From positions 1-64,000 of the forward strand of contig JAETPY010000004.1 in NCBI GenBank assembly GCA_021770925.1: 64,000 bases of DNA. The letters are read 5' to 3'. Below are positions 25,511 through 34,553 of this stretch, in pieces. Source of the stretch: Erysipelotrichaceae bacterium (GTDB lineage: Bacteria > Bacillota_I > Bacilli_A > Erysipelotrichales > Coprobacillaceae). Position numbers and translations under genes: made by a program. A model generated the notes under the pieces. That model saw nothing but the letters and a program-made list of their open reading frames with translations, did not search any database and was not told the origin of the DNA. The stretch's first letter is position 1. Every line of letters begins with the position of its first letter.

Positions 25511-26716
25511 CTATCTCCAGCTGCTTCCATCTCTCCTTCTCAAGAACTCACCTATCATATAATCAAGATGATCTTGATTATTACTTCTAACCATAAATAC
25601 ATGATTTCCCATTGCTGCGCTTAATGCTTCAGGTACCTCAACATCTAAAACAATGTCATATCCAAACTGATTTCTTAATTGATCATTGTCATATAAATAA
25701 TCAAAGCCGTCACGACGTCCAATATAAGCCACTAAATATTGTTGTTTTAAATCTAAATAACATTTATCATAAATGACCATATCAGCCCAGACTGTATAAA
25801 CATCACTATCATAGCTGAAGTTCATCATATCTGGCATATATGCTCCAGGAGCACGCATATTTACTTCTAGACCTACTAGATCACCTTTTTTCCCCAATCC
25901 TTCTTTGTCAGCATCTAATCTAAAGAATTCAAAATGGAAAAAACGACTTCTAGTATCAAAGGCCTTGACAACCTTTTGTCCTACTTCTTCAATATCAGTT
26001 CCTTTTACAATACGATTTTGAAATGCAGTGTCACAATGATCATTAACATTATCCATAATTGAATTTAACATAATCGTACTATTAGCAATTAAAACATTCT
26101 TTTTAGAATCTGTAATACCATCATAAGTCTCTACATGACCATTTATATATTCTTCCATAATATAAACACGATCATCTTTCGTCGCAAAAAAGTATTCTAA
26201 TTCTTGCTGGTTATTTAATTTATAAGTTGAAGTTGCTCCAACCCCATTATCAGGTTTAACAACTACAGGATACCCAACTTTTTCAATAAATGCTAATGCA
26301 TTTTCAAAAGTATCTATTAGACAATATCTAGCAACATTTAAACCAACACTTTCATAAACAGCTTTCATCTTTGATTTATACTTCATCACAGCTAAATTTT
26401 CAAATTTAGTACCACTATTAACATTAAAATCACTTCTAAGTCTAGCATCAGTTTCTAACCAGTACTCATTTTGACTTTCAATAAAATCAATTCTACCATA
26501 CTTACTAATAAAATAAGCAACCGCTTTATAAACCTCATCATAGTTTTCTAAACTATTGACACGATAATATTCGCTTAAACTATCTTTAGTTTCTTTGCTA
26601 ATCTCGTGATAATTAGCATCACCAATTCCTAAAACATTTACACCACGAATTTTTAATCGTGAACAAAAATTATGAAAATATAATGGAAAATGCGGTGAAA
26701 TAAACACTACATTCAT
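25511..26716 (-). CDS. ATP-grasp ligase, copy 2
   Basis: This 401-residue ATP-grasp protein has an N-terminal Rossmann-like domain (FISPHFPLYFHNFCSRL), a nucleotide-binding part with GYPVVVKPDNGVGAT near residue 148 and IMEEYINGHVETYDG near 190, and the metal motif LEVNMRAPGAYMPDMMN near 285. Such enzymes join a carboxylate, activated as acyl phosphate, to an amine or thiol. It is a close paralogue of the ligase two genes upstream in the operon. The substrate is unknown. It could make a small peptide or modified amino acid with the esterase encoded between the two. Confidence 0.85.
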   Translation of the reverse strand: MNVVFISPHFPLYFHNFCSRLKIRGVNVLGIGDANYHEISKETKDSLSEYYRVNSLENYDEVYKAVAYFISKYGRIDFIESQNEYWLETDARLRSDFNVNSGTKFENLAVMKYKSKMKAVYESVGLNVARYCLIDTFENALAFIEKVGYPVVVKPDNGVGATSTYKLNNQQELEYFFATKDDRVYIMEEYINGHVETYDGITDSKKNVLIANSTIMLNSIMDNVNDHCDTAFQNRIVKGTDIEEVGQKVVKAFDTRSRFFHFEFFRLDADKEGLGKKGDLVGLEVNMRAPGAYMPDMMNFSYDSDVYTVWADMVIYDKCYLDLKQQYLVAYIGRRDGFDYLYDNDQLRNQFGYDIVLDVEVPEALSAAMGNHVFMVRSNNQDHLDYMIGEFLRRRDGSSWR

Positions 26717-26729
26717 TTGATATCCCCCT

Positions 26730-27470
26730 TTATAAAATATGATTTAAAAAATATGGTAATTGAATTTGCCACCAGTCCCAATCATGGTTAACATCATTTC
26801 CCCAAAAATCTATCCATGCAGGAATATCTTTATAATCCAATAATTCTTTCATTCTAGTTGTAGAATAAATCATTTCGTCTTCCCAAGCCCCTTGACCGCA
26901 GCATAAAATAATATCGCGATGACGATACATTTCAACATATGGATGATCGTATGACATACCATTTAAAAACTGGATTGGACTATTATTATATAGAATTTCA
27001 TCATGATAATCACCAAAGAACAAGTCGCTGTCATAATAACCGCTTAAACAGATACAGCCTTGAAATAAATCAGGTCTTCTAAACATATAATTTGCTGCAT
27101 GAGTTGCTCCCATTGAACATCCTGCCGTATAAATAAGCTTACCTGTTCCATTGATATCAAAAATTCTTGGCACTAATTCATCAACTACATAATAATACCA
27201 TTGTTCCATCATATAAGTACGATGCTGATTATCGCCACCTTCATCAGACCAGCATTCTCCATCAATACTGTCTAAACAAAACACCTGAATTTGTCCTGAT
27301 TCGATTTTATCAGCAATAACATTAATCATGCCAAAATTTTCAAAATCATAAAAACGCCCATCTTGAGCCGGAAATACTAACAAAGGAATCCCAGTATGAC
27401 CATAAATTTTAAATTCCATATCACGATTCAAACATTTACTATATTCTTTAAAATATTCAACTTTCATCAT
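26730..27470 (-). CDS. Alpha/beta-hydrolase, esterase family
   Basis: The 246-residue protein has the nucleophile elbow GCSMGATHAAN near residue 126, with Ser about 128. The likely catalytic His is in VNHDWDWWQIQLPYFL at the C-terminus, with an acid in the WGNDVNHDW region or upstream. It resembles the putative esterase (Esterase D/Fes-like) family. No signal peptide is present, so it is cytoplasmic. The ATG overlaps the stop of the upstream ATP-grasp gene by one base, and the next ATP-grasp gene starts 13 bases downstream, so all three products are made together. Confidence 0.85.
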   Translation of the reverse strand: MMKVEYFKEYSKCLNRDMEFKIYGHTGIPLLVFPAQDGRFYDFENFGMINVIADKIESGQIQVFCLDSIDGECWSDEGGDNQHRTYMMEQWYYYVVDELVPRIFDINGTGKLIYTAGCSMGATHAANYMFRRPDLFQGCICLSGYYDSDLFFGDYHDEILYNNSPIQFLNGMSYDHPYVEMYRHRDIILCCGQGAWEDEMIYSTTRMKELLDYKDIPAWIDFWGNDVNHDWDWWQIQLPYFLNHIL

Positions 27471-28657
27471 TATGCCTCCTGCAATACCTTATCAATAAAA
27501 TCATTCACTTCTTCTAGAGTCTCAAAACGTGCAGTATATGTATAATTTCCCATTGCTCCTGATAAAATATCCGGCATTCTTTCATTCATCACAAGATGAT
27601 TACCATACATAGCTAAAAGGGCATCATTATTATAATAATACGCTTTACCATCTCGACGTCCACAATACACACAGTGGTAAGGCCTATTTGTATAATAGTC
27701 ACTATGATCATAAACAACCATATCACTATAGATTTTATAAACATCGATATCATTAGCCCAGTTCATCATATCAGGGGTATATCCTCCTGGTGGTCTCATA
27801 TTAACCTCCAAACCAATAAAATCACCTTTATTCCCTAACCCTGGACGATCTTCTAATAATTGGAAAAATTCACAATGGAAAAATCTGCCATTAACAGGAA
27901 ACTCTTTAACAACACTTCTTCCTAATTTTACTAATTCTTCAGGAATTTTTCTCAAAGAATAATAATGCATATCACTATTATCATTTACAACATCCATGAT
28001 TGAATTAGGGAAAACATGTGATGTTTCAAATAATACTTCATGCTCTCTATTAGCTATACCATCATAAGAAATAATCAAACCATTAACAAATTCTTCCATG
28101 ATATATTGAGTTATATGATCAATCTTATAGAAATCCTCTAATTCCTGATCATTATTTAACTTATATGTAGCAGCTGCCCCAACTCCATTATCCGGCTTAA
28201 CTACTACTGGATAGCCTACCTCTGCAATAAATTTTTTCCCATTTTCGATTGTATCCACAAGATGATAACGGGCTGTTTTAACCCCAGCTTTTTGATAATA
28301 AGCTTTCATTCCTGATTTAGTCTTAAATATCTTCGTTACATCTTCTTTCATTCCTGTATTGATATTAAAATCAGTTCTAAGCCTTGCATCTAATTCTAGC
28401 CAATATTCATTATTTGATTCTAACCAATCAATTCTCCCATACTTACTAGCTAAGTATGCTACACAGCGATATACATTTTCATAATTCTCCATATTGTTTA
28501 CATAACAATATTCAGTTACTGAATTTTTTAATTCGTCGCTTATACTTTCCATTGGCATGTCCCCAATTGCCAATACATTTACACCATGGTTCTTCATTCG
28601 ATCACAAAAGTGCCAATATGATTTAGGAAACATTGGTGATATAAATAAAAAGTTCAT
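27470..28657 (-). CDS. ATP-grasp ligase, copy 1
   Basis: The 395-residue protein has the same layout and roughly half identical residues by eye to copy 2: FISPMFPKSYWHFCDRM at the start, GYPVVVKPDNGVGAAAT (about 147), IMEEFVNGLIISYDG (about 187) and LEVNMRPPGGYTPDMMNW (about 282). The Glu-x-Asn-x-Arg metal/ATP motif is intact in both copies, so both should be active. It is the first gene of the operon, behind AAGGAGGGGG and a palindrome-controlled promoter. Retaining two copies around one esterase suggests two successive or alternative ligations. Confidence 0.85.
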   Translation of the reverse strand: MNFLFISPMFPKSYWHFCDRMKNHGVNVLAIGDMPMESISDELKNSVTEYCYVNNMENYENVYRCVAYLASKYGRIDWLESNNEYWLELDARLRTDFNINTGMKEDVTKIFKTKSGMKAYYQKAGVKTARYHLVDTIENGKKFIAEVGYPVVVKPDNGVGAAATYKLNNDQELEDFYKIDHITQYIMEEFVNGLIISYDGIANREHEVLFETSHVFPNSIMDVVNDNSDMHYYSLRKIPEELVKLGRSVVKEFPVNGRFFHCEFFQLLEDRPGLGNKGDFIGLEVNMRPPGGYTPDMMNWANDIDVYKIYSDMVVYDHSDYYTNRPYHCVYCGRRDGKAYYYNNDALLAMYGNHLVMNERMPDILSGAMGNYTYTARFETLEEVNDFIDKVLQEA

Positions 28658-28680
28658 AAGCCCCCTCCTTTTCTATTTTT

Positions 28681-28735
28681 CAATGGTTATACCATTGCAT
28701 AGTCTAATTATAACATATGTGAAAAATATAGTAAA
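28681..28735 (-). promoter_or_regulatory. Promoter with palindromic operator for the ATP-grasp operon
   Basis: On the minus strand TTTACT (28730-28735), a 17-base spacer and TATAAT (28707-28712) precede a perfect inverted repeat with CAATGGT and ACCATTG arms around 3 bases (28681-28697). The repeat overlaps the first transcribed bases, a position suited to repression. Confidence 0.6.
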
Positions 28736-28955
28736 AACAAAACATAATAAACTCATTTATATTGATTATTTTATTACTATTAAAAAAACAATGATTTAGT
28801 TAATCCAGCTGTCATTGTCATTTTTAATAATTAGACAAATCTAATCACATAACTCAATTCAAATAACTTTACTAATAAATATTAAAACAGTCTCTACTTA
28901 TCGATTCATACAACTGCAATATATATTTATAACTAACATAACAAAATCAAAAATA

Positions 28956-28988
28956 CAAAAAAACAACAGCTAACTCGTTAGTTGTTGT
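28956..28988 (-). terminator. Rho-independent terminator in the gene-poor region
   Basis: ACAACAACTAAC and GTTAGCTGTTGT arms (minus strand) around a two- to three-base loop are followed by seven T. It has no intact gene in front of it, which supports a lost gene at 29.0-29.7 kb. Confidence 0.7.
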
Positions 28989-29302
28989 CTCTTTTATCAT
29001 TAATATTGTCAAAAGAACTATATAAATAATGACATCGTAGCCCAAAGAAAATAAGCTGTATCAATCCTCAGTGCATTCTTTACTTCAATGACCAGTTCAA
29101 CTTATTAACAAATACAAACATGTATCCAATATAAAAACTACTAATATCTATTCCATTAGAAAAAGCAAAGAGACAAATATTTCATATTACTGTCTTGATC
29201 AACAATAGAATTAATATTTATATAAATGATTTGAATAAGAATTTTCTAAATTATTACTGTTAAACCGCATTTTCTACACACTAAACAATAAAATAAAATA
29301 AT

Positions 29303-29352
29303 AAACAGATGGAAAATTTGCATTTTTTAACGGCATAATCTTCCATCTGTTT
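29303..29352. repeat. 12-bp inverted repeat with 26-base loop
   Basis: AAACAGATGGAA (29303-29314) is exactly inverted at 29341-29352. The plus strand continues with a T run. It could be an old terminator or the ends of a small mobile remnant. Confidence 0.5.
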
Positions 29353-29715
29353 TTCTTTACGATTTTTAGTATTATTTAAGTATAACTATTAGAGAGGAAA
29401 AAGAAAAGAAACAGCCAGTTAAAGATTCTCACCCTCTAACACTGTTCCTTTTCAATCGTCAGTTGATACTGATGATACAAGATTTTTCACTAAATATCGA
29501 GACAACTTTTAATACGTTAGATTTTAACTTTTTTAATGAACCTGTATTCTCCCAAATTGAGAAAATCGAGCATCATTGCCTTAATAATATAAATGCTTCT
29601 TCACTTCATACTGCCTGTATAACCAAAATAACCACCAACTTTATCTTACCTTTATATCTGGAATTTTTAGGCGGTTCTTTACTATATTCAAAAAATCTTA
29701 TCTTTGTTATCTTCA

Positions 29716-29742
29716 TAAAAAAACACGGTAATTTTACCGTGT
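29716..29742 (-). terminator. Terminator of the RloB-like gene
   Basis: ACACGGTAA and TTACCGTGT arms around 2 bases (29723-29742) are followed on the minus strand by seven T, 16 bases after the stop codon. Almost the same palindrome recurs in front of the gene. Confidence 0.8.
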
Positions 29743-29758
29743 AAAAATTTCTTCCTTT

Positions 29759-30223
29759 CTATATTAAATTGCAGTCTTTTAATATTTTTTCAACAACTTC
29801 CCATACCATCAAAGAAGGATTTTCCCTATAAAAACTATAACCTTTATATCTTTGCAACTGATATCCATTAGCCTGATTAGATTGCATAATACGTTTTGAT
29901 CGTTCTATAGCTTTTTTTACATTATCAATGCTTAACTGTTCCAAACAGCGCTTAAAATGATCATAATACTTATAGTCATCCATGCTTAGAAAATGTTTGT
30001 TATAGGCTCTATTGATTGAATTGATATATTGCTTCCTATCAGTTTTTGAACCATTACAATCCATTTTATGTAATATGATCCACAAATCAAATGTAAAGTT
30101 ACTATAGCCAAATTTATAAACTATGTTCTTTCCAATAGCAGAAGCCTTTTTCAAATTATCGATAGTCTGCTTAAATTGCTGAACATGAAATTCATCATTA
30201 CTCTGGCTATATAATTCCATCAT
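29759..30223 (-). CDS. RloB-like protein, C-terminal half
   Basis: The 154-residue frame from the first ATG contains YSNFTFDLWIILHKMDC near residue 40, like the S-N-P-x-F-E-L-W-x-L-L-H motif of RloB, and ENPSLMVWEVVEKIL at the end. RloB genes accompany restriction and abortive-infection systems. The usual N-terminal half, with the VVFDxDDF-type motif, is absent. The frame is open 40 codons further upstream to 30343, where an AAGGAGG site stands seven bases before an ATC codon. Either the start is a rare ATC, a former ATG has mutated, or translation starts at 30223 without a clear ribosome site. Confidence 0.55.
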   Translation of the reverse strand: MMELYSQSNDEFHVQQFKQTIDNLKKASAIGKNIVYKFGYSNFTFDLWIILHKMDCNGSKTDRKQYINSINRAYNKHFLSMDDYKYYDHFKRCLEQLSIDNVKKAIERSKRIMQSNQANGYQLQRYKGYSFYRENPSLMVWEVVEKILKDCNLI

Positions 30224-30355
30224 CTGATCCAGAATCTTACTTTGCGTATATTGAAGATCAAGTTCTTTATCAAAATAATTTTGAAAATACTGTAGCTTTT
30301 GATCAAAATCATAACTTACCCTATAGCTTCTTTTAACTGTGATACTAACACCTCC

Positions 30356-30386
30356 TTAATCACACGGTAAAATTACTGTGTGATTA
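30356..30386 (-). promoter_or_regulatory. Hairpin masking region before the RloB-like gene
   Basis: On the minus strand AATCACACAGTAA pairs with TTACCGTGTGATT (12 of 13 pairs, 2-base loop), directly before AAGGAGG. Its core is the same 20-base palindrome as the terminator at 29723-29742, with one base changed. Confidence 0.6.
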
Positions 30387-30643
30387 ATGTCTTTCATCTT
30401 TATAAAATATCTTAAAATTTCATTCAGTATATCTTTTAATTCTTTGATGTCATTATTATTTTCTTTAATAAAAATATTTATATCAATGATCTGTTTATTA
30501 ATTTCCTGTAATGTGATATATGCCTTGATCATCAGTTCAAAAAGATTACTTTTAGAAAACTGTGGATTTTCTTTCGCAATAGTATTAAATAAAGTTTTAG
30601 TTTCTTCACTGCATCTGATTGTTATATTTGTTTCTTTAACCAA
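30356..30643 (-). CDS. Small ribbon-helix-helix-like protein
   Basis: The 95-residue protein starts with a strand and helix pattern, NITIRCSEETKTLFNTIAKE, typical of CopG/MetJ-type DNA-binding folds. It continues as a long helix rich in Ile, Asn and Lys (about 45-80), probably a coiled coil. Its last codons form one arm of a hairpin in front of the RloB-like gene, which follows after 8-12 bases with a shared AAGGAGG. It may autoregulate the pair, in the manner of toxin-antitoxin or mobile-element regulators; this is inference. Confidence 0.55.
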   Translation of the reverse strand: MVKETNITIRCSEETKTLFNTIAKENPQFSKSNLFELMIKAYITLQEINKQIIDINIFIKENNNDIKELKDILNEILRYFIKMKDINHTVILPCD

Positions 30644-30701
30644 TCTGTATACTCACCTCTTTTCTAGCAGGATTACAAAAACATAAACTTTAATTCTATA
30701 A

Positions 30702-31853
30702 TTACTTTTCTATAATTTTTTCATATATATTTTCAATAAAATCGTTATCATTTACTTTGTTTTCTACATATTTGTCAAAATTATATTCATTTACTTTTTT
30801 ATCATCTATAACTTTTAAGTAATCTGGATAATTCTCTTTTACTAATCTTCTAGTAGTTTTATAAGAACTACCACAAAAATTATACTGTATATACTCTACA
30901 TTTTCTATTAAAGTAAAAATTGAGACAGAATTATATATCAAACTTTTTTGTATATACAAATTTTCATTATTATACCAGTCTGTCGTGCCATAATTTATGG
31001 TTAACCCCAAATTTTTAGAATCTATTTCAAACACATATCCATACTCTGCAAGCGGTAAATTTCCAACTAGATTACCAATATTACTATTATTTCCTACATA
31101 TTTACTTTGATATTTTATAATATTTCCAATCCCATTTTTATTTCTATTAAATATAGACTTTGGTACTGTTTCATTTGTATATTGTTTTTGGGTATCTATA
31201 ATGTAATACTCGTTTTTTGTATTTGCATTTATTCTATATACATTATAAAAAAAGGATTTGTAGGTAATTATATCGGTAGTTTCTGTCATATATCTATAAA
31301 TCGGTGGTCTTTTATATGTTATTACTCCTATATAATCAATTACAAAAAAAGCTGCCAATATTCCAATAAATACACTTATGGAAATAATTATTTTCTTCCA
31401 TATATTTTTGTTCTTTATTTCTCTAAATATACCAATTATAAATATTATTATTCCTAATATAGAAGATATTGAACACCAGCTGCTCTCTACATCAAATATT
31501 GTAAATGCAGCAAAACTTAAAATAATTCCTAGTCCCATCAATACTATTGATATTTTTTTATGTTCATTATCAATTTGGTGTTTAGTATAATCGATCGTAT
31601 TTATTAAACTCTTTTCTGTTGTTTTTATTATATTCTCTGTTTCAATTTTTTCTCCACTCAATAGTTCATTTAAAGTTATTCCTAATTCTTCACTTAACGG
31701 TTTTAACAATGATAAATCCGGCATGTAATTTCCATTTTCCCAGCGGGATATTGTTTTATTGCTAACCCCTAAACGCTCTCCTAACTGCTCTTGTGTTAAT
31801 CCTTTATTTTTACGATTATAGGCAATAAATCTCCCTATCTTTTTTACATCCAT
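30702..31853 (-). CDS. XRE-family regulator with membrane and extracytoplasmic domain
   Basis: The 383-residue protein has an N-terminal HTH (about 8-62: NKGLTQEQLGERLGVSNKT, then ISRWENGNYMPDLSLLKPL), three hydrophobic segments (about 100-170) and a large C-terminal domain of about 200 residues without recognised motifs. Such membrane-tethered XRE proteins sense wall or envelope signals or are part of accessory modules. It stands alone, upstream of the ribbon-helix-helix/RloB-like pair. Confidence 0.8.
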   Translation of the reverse strand: MDVKKIGRFIAYNRKNKGLTQEQLGERLGVSNKTISRWENGNYMPDLSLLKPLSEELGITLNELLSGEKIETENIIKTTEKSLINTIDYTKHQIDNEHKKISIVLMGLGIILSFAAFTIFDVESSWCSISSILGIIIFIIGIFREIKNKNIWKKIIISISVFIGILAAFFVIDYIGVITYKRPPIYRYMTETTDIITYKSFFYNVYRINANTKNEYYIIDTQKQYTNETVPKSIFNRNKNGIGNIIKYQSKYVGNNSNIGNLVGNLPLAEYGYVFEIDSKNLGLTINYGTTDWYNNENLYIQKSLIYNSVSIFTLIENVEYIQYNFCGSSYKTTRRLVKENYPDYLKVIDDKKVNEYNFDKYVENKVNDNDFIENIYEKIIEK

Positions 31854-32373
31854 AATTTCTTTTGCTCCTTTCGTAAAAACTATAGCACTTTATTCTCAAA
31901 AAATAACACCCCACAAATAGCGAATTGTTTATTTATCTATAATTAAACATAATAAAAAATTAATTATCTGTCCTGCTTATTGTAATTTATCTTTCATTCA
32001 AAGATTTTGTATCTATTTTTATATTTTCAAAATTTCTTCTTATATTATCATTTATATTATTTTTATCTCTATTAATAATAAGTTTGTTAATTGCAATAAT
32101 GTATTGCTTGAATCATTTACCTTAAAATCATCATGATAATAGTCAAGTAATATTTCAATTCTATTTTCCATTATTTTTTGGCTTTTTAAAAAATCTTTCC
32201 TTTTAAAAATAAATTACTATCGTCAGTTTTGATTATAACATAAAAGACAGATTATTTTTAAACGCTTCTTACTTGATAACAGATAATTAAAAATAAGAGA
32301 TTTCAAAAGTCGCTGTATTTATCAGCACAATAAGAAATCTCTTTTTTATGTTTATCTAAAAACTATCTGTTCT
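31854..32373. other. Intergenic region with a small frame and a terminator
   Basis: A leftward 39-codon frame (32052-32171, MENRIEILLDYYHDDFKV) has an amino-acid content like real protein but no ribosome site; it may be the start of a lost gene. Otherwise only the terminator at 32295-32345 was seen. Confidence 0.35.
32295..32345 (-). terminator. Terminator of the AraC-type gene
   Basis: AAGAGATTTC and GAAATCTCTT arms are separated by 29 bases that contain a small inner stem, with T runs on both sides. It lies about 30 bases beyond the stop of the regulator gene. Confidence 0.75.
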
Positions 32374-33228
32374 CTACTTTTTCTTAATTGGAATCCAAAT
32401 TTCACTATAATATTTTTCATCATCAATTCCTTTTTCATAATCTTTTGGATTTGAATACATTTCAATATTATACCCTGCTGCTATTTCATAATCATTTGAA
32501 TTAGGTAACCACTCTTTAAATATTCTTTCATTTGTTTCTTGCATTTTCATATTTGCGGGACCTATACAAGAGAAAACTACCCAAGTAAATTTTGGAATTT
32601 CTATAATTTCAAAGTCTTTAGGAACCTTTAATTCAGAATTATAATCATCTCCAATAATATAATCAAATAAATCTCCCTTCATATTAGTATCAATATTAAC
32701 AGCATATTTAGATTTTATTTTATTAAATGTATTTTTCATAAAAAATCTTTTCCATATTTTTGGTATTTCTTGATATGCAGTTTCATATTTAAAACTATCC
32801 TTTAAACCAACAACTTTAAAAGCTTCTCTTTCTTCAATTTTATACTCCATAGTATAACCACCTTTCAATATTAAATTTATTTTTAAAGGTGCAAATTCTT
32901 TTATTTTTCCACCTTTACGAACCTCTGTTGGAGTAGAACCATGAAATCTTGTAAACGCTTTTGTAAAACTATCTGGCGAATCATATCCATATTTTAAAGC
33001 TATATCAATTACCTTATGATTAGTATGCACTAGTCCATATCCTGCAAGTGATAATTTTCTGTTTCTAATATATTCACTTATCGAATAACCACATAACATA
33101 GAAAATCCTTTTTGAAAATAAAATGATGATACATACAAATGTTCTGCAATATCTTGTATAGTTATATCATTTGTTAGATTATTTTCTATATATTCAATAG
33201 CTCTACTAATAGATTCACTCCAATTCAT
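32374..33228 (-). CDS. AraC-family regulator with GyrI-like ligand domain
   Basis: The 284-residue protein has an N-terminal AraC double HTH (about 5-105: DITIQDIAEHLYVSSFYFQK, then GYDSPDSFTKAFTRFHG) and a C-terminal GyrI/effector-binding domain (about 125-284: EYKIEEREAFKVVGLKDSF, ending YYSEIWIPIKK). This Rob/SoxS-like plan responds to small, often cationic or drug-like molecules. It has no operon partner in the same direction except possibly the FlaR-like gene 87 bases upstream. Confidence 0.88.
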   Translation of the reverse strand: MNWSESISRAIEYIENNLTNDITIQDIAEHLYVSSFYFQKGFSMLCGYSISEYIRNRKLSLAGYGLVHTNHKVIDIALKYGYDSPDSFTKAFTRFHGSTPTEVRKGGKIKEFAPLKINLILKGGYTMEYKIEEREAFKVVGLKDSFKYETAYQEIPKIWKRFFMKNTFNKIKSKYAVNIDTNMKGDLFDYIIGDDYNSELKVPKDFEIIEIPKFTWVVFSCIGPANMKMQETNERIFKEWLPNSNDYEIAAGYNIEMYSNPKDYEKGIDDEKYYSEIWIPIKKK

Positions 33229-33315
33229 CGTTTTTCTCCTTTTAGTTCATAAATAAATTTTAACTTAAAAAGATTTATTATACCCGATATATCTTGTTAA
33301 TATTTGTCTATATAA

Positions 33316-33813
33316 TTACTTATTTTTCAATGATTTTAAAAATTTATCTGCTTCTTCCCTTGTTTTAAAAACAATTATATTTTTGTTGGTTCTATACTTT
33401 TTAAGTAATTTATATATTTGAGGTAAATTTTTCTTTGGAAAATCAATAATAGATTGTTTAAACTCTTCATCAAATTCTTCTTCTATCCATGGCAAATCTT
33501 CTCTTTTCTTCCCTATACGAGCTTTAGCTCCTGAAAGACATTCTTCTAAAGAAAAATCCAGTAGAAATACAGTATCACATACCTTTAAACGCTTTTTTAA
33601 AGTACGTTGATAATTACCATCTATGATCCATTCATCACTTTTTAATATTTCTTTTAATTTTTCATCAAATTCTACTTCAGTGATATTTGTTTTATCTGAT
33701 TTATGCCATATCATATCTAAATGATATAATGGTAAATCAATGATATTTTTCAATTTTTGTGAAAATACACTTTTCCCTGCTCCAGGGCTTCCAATAACAA
33801 CAACTTTTAACAT
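33316..33813 (-). CDS. FlaR-like small P-loop kinase (DNA topology modulation family)
   Basis: The 165-residue protein starts MLKVVVIGSPGAGKSVFSQK, a Walker A loop, followed by LYHLDMIWHKSD and the DEWIIDGNYQRTL segment (about 75-90) typical of the adenylate-kinase-like FlaR family. The name comes from early genetics; the real role is probably nucleotide or small-molecule phosphorylation. Lid residues RIGKKREDLPW are near 118. It stands alone, with no regulatory feature visible. Confidence 0.8.
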   Translation of the reverse strand: MLKVVVIGSPGAGKSVFSQKLKNIIDLPLYHLDMIWHKSDKTNITEVEFDEKLKEILKSDEWIIDGNYQRTLKKRLKVCDTVFLLDFSLEECLSGAKARIGKKREDLPWIEEEFDEEFKQSIIDFPKKNLPQIYKLLKKYRTNKNIIVFKTREEADKFLKSLKNK

Positions 33814-33853
33814 TTCTATTCTCCAACAATAACTATAAATTTCAATTTATTTA

Positions 33854-34293
33854 TTATTCCAACATTTTTAATAGTTCGTCAGCATTTTTTTATTAATGGT
33901 GCTATGCTGTCTTTATAGCGTGTCAAATCGACATTCTTCACTGCATTGCATATTTCATCTGACAACTCCGGTCTAAACAAAATCACTTCATGCAATGCTG
34001 ATAGGTCATGTCTAATTACAGTTAGTTTCTCATCATAAAGTAATTTAACCATAACAGGAAGTGCATTTTGTAATTTTCTTCTTTCATCCCATCTTGCCTG
34101 TGCACAACATAAAATAAATGCACATGTTCTAACATAAGAACTTTCCGCTGTTAAAAGACTTACAAAATCTTCAAAGTACAAATAATATTCATCAGATAAA
34201 GCTGATTTTGCACTGATTTTCTTTGAAAAAGCATATGCTTTTTTTGTTATTTTTATCTTGAAGTATATCCAGCATTACAATTCTATTTATCAT
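33854..34293 (-). pseudogene. HEAT-like repeat protein broken at two A7 tracts
   Basis: Behind AAGGG an ATG at 34293 opens MINRIVMLDILQDKNNKK, then runs out of frame after an A7 tract (34239-34245). The next frame continues KKAYAFSKKISAKSALSDE into a helical part (33879-34181: FEDFVSLLTAESSYVRT, HDLSALHEVILFRPE). At a second A7 tract (33885-33891) the frame stops early at LIKKC, whereas removing one A gives LIKNADELLKMLE and a stop at 33854. Both breaks are repaired by A7 to A6. The repaired product, about 146 residues, has the helical HEAT pattern seen in small DNA-repair-like or scaffold proteins. Decay, phase variation, polymerase slippage and sequencing error are all possible. Confidence 0.7.
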
Positions 34294-34553
34294 TCAATCA
34301 CACCCTTAAATTTCAATTTATAGAAACATTATATATTTACCCATCAGGACAATCAACTAAATGCATTTATCTTATTTCTTATCTTTAAAAGTTTTATTTT
34401 AGCAGCAATCAGCTTAACAAACTATATCATTATAATCAAATTCCTTTAATGATATAGTTCAATACTAAAGTATCAATAATCAGTAATTCAAAAAAAGCTG
34501 AACGAATTTAACACAATTTAAAAGTTTAATTCATTACAGCTTCTATAATACAA

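Larger units (their letters stand above)
28736..29758. other. Gene-poor region with decayed DNA and hairpins
   Basis: No intact gene is supported. Short stretches on the minus strand look like fragments of coding sequence (for example YFGYTGSMK near 29620 and EVKNALRIDTAYFLWATM near 29070) broken by stops, suggesting a lost gene or insertion element. A rightward 93-codon frame (29463-29744) runs through a terminator hairpin and has no ribosome site. Two hairpins are listed separately. Confidence 0.45.

Noticed and set aside
29303-29352. Inverted repeat as insertion-sequence ends
   Set aside because: Only 26 bases are enclosed and no transposase or target duplication is visible; kept as a hairpin only.
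29463-29744. 93-codon rightward frame
   Set aside because: It runs through the terminator palindrome of the opposite gene, has no ribosome site and no recognisable motif.
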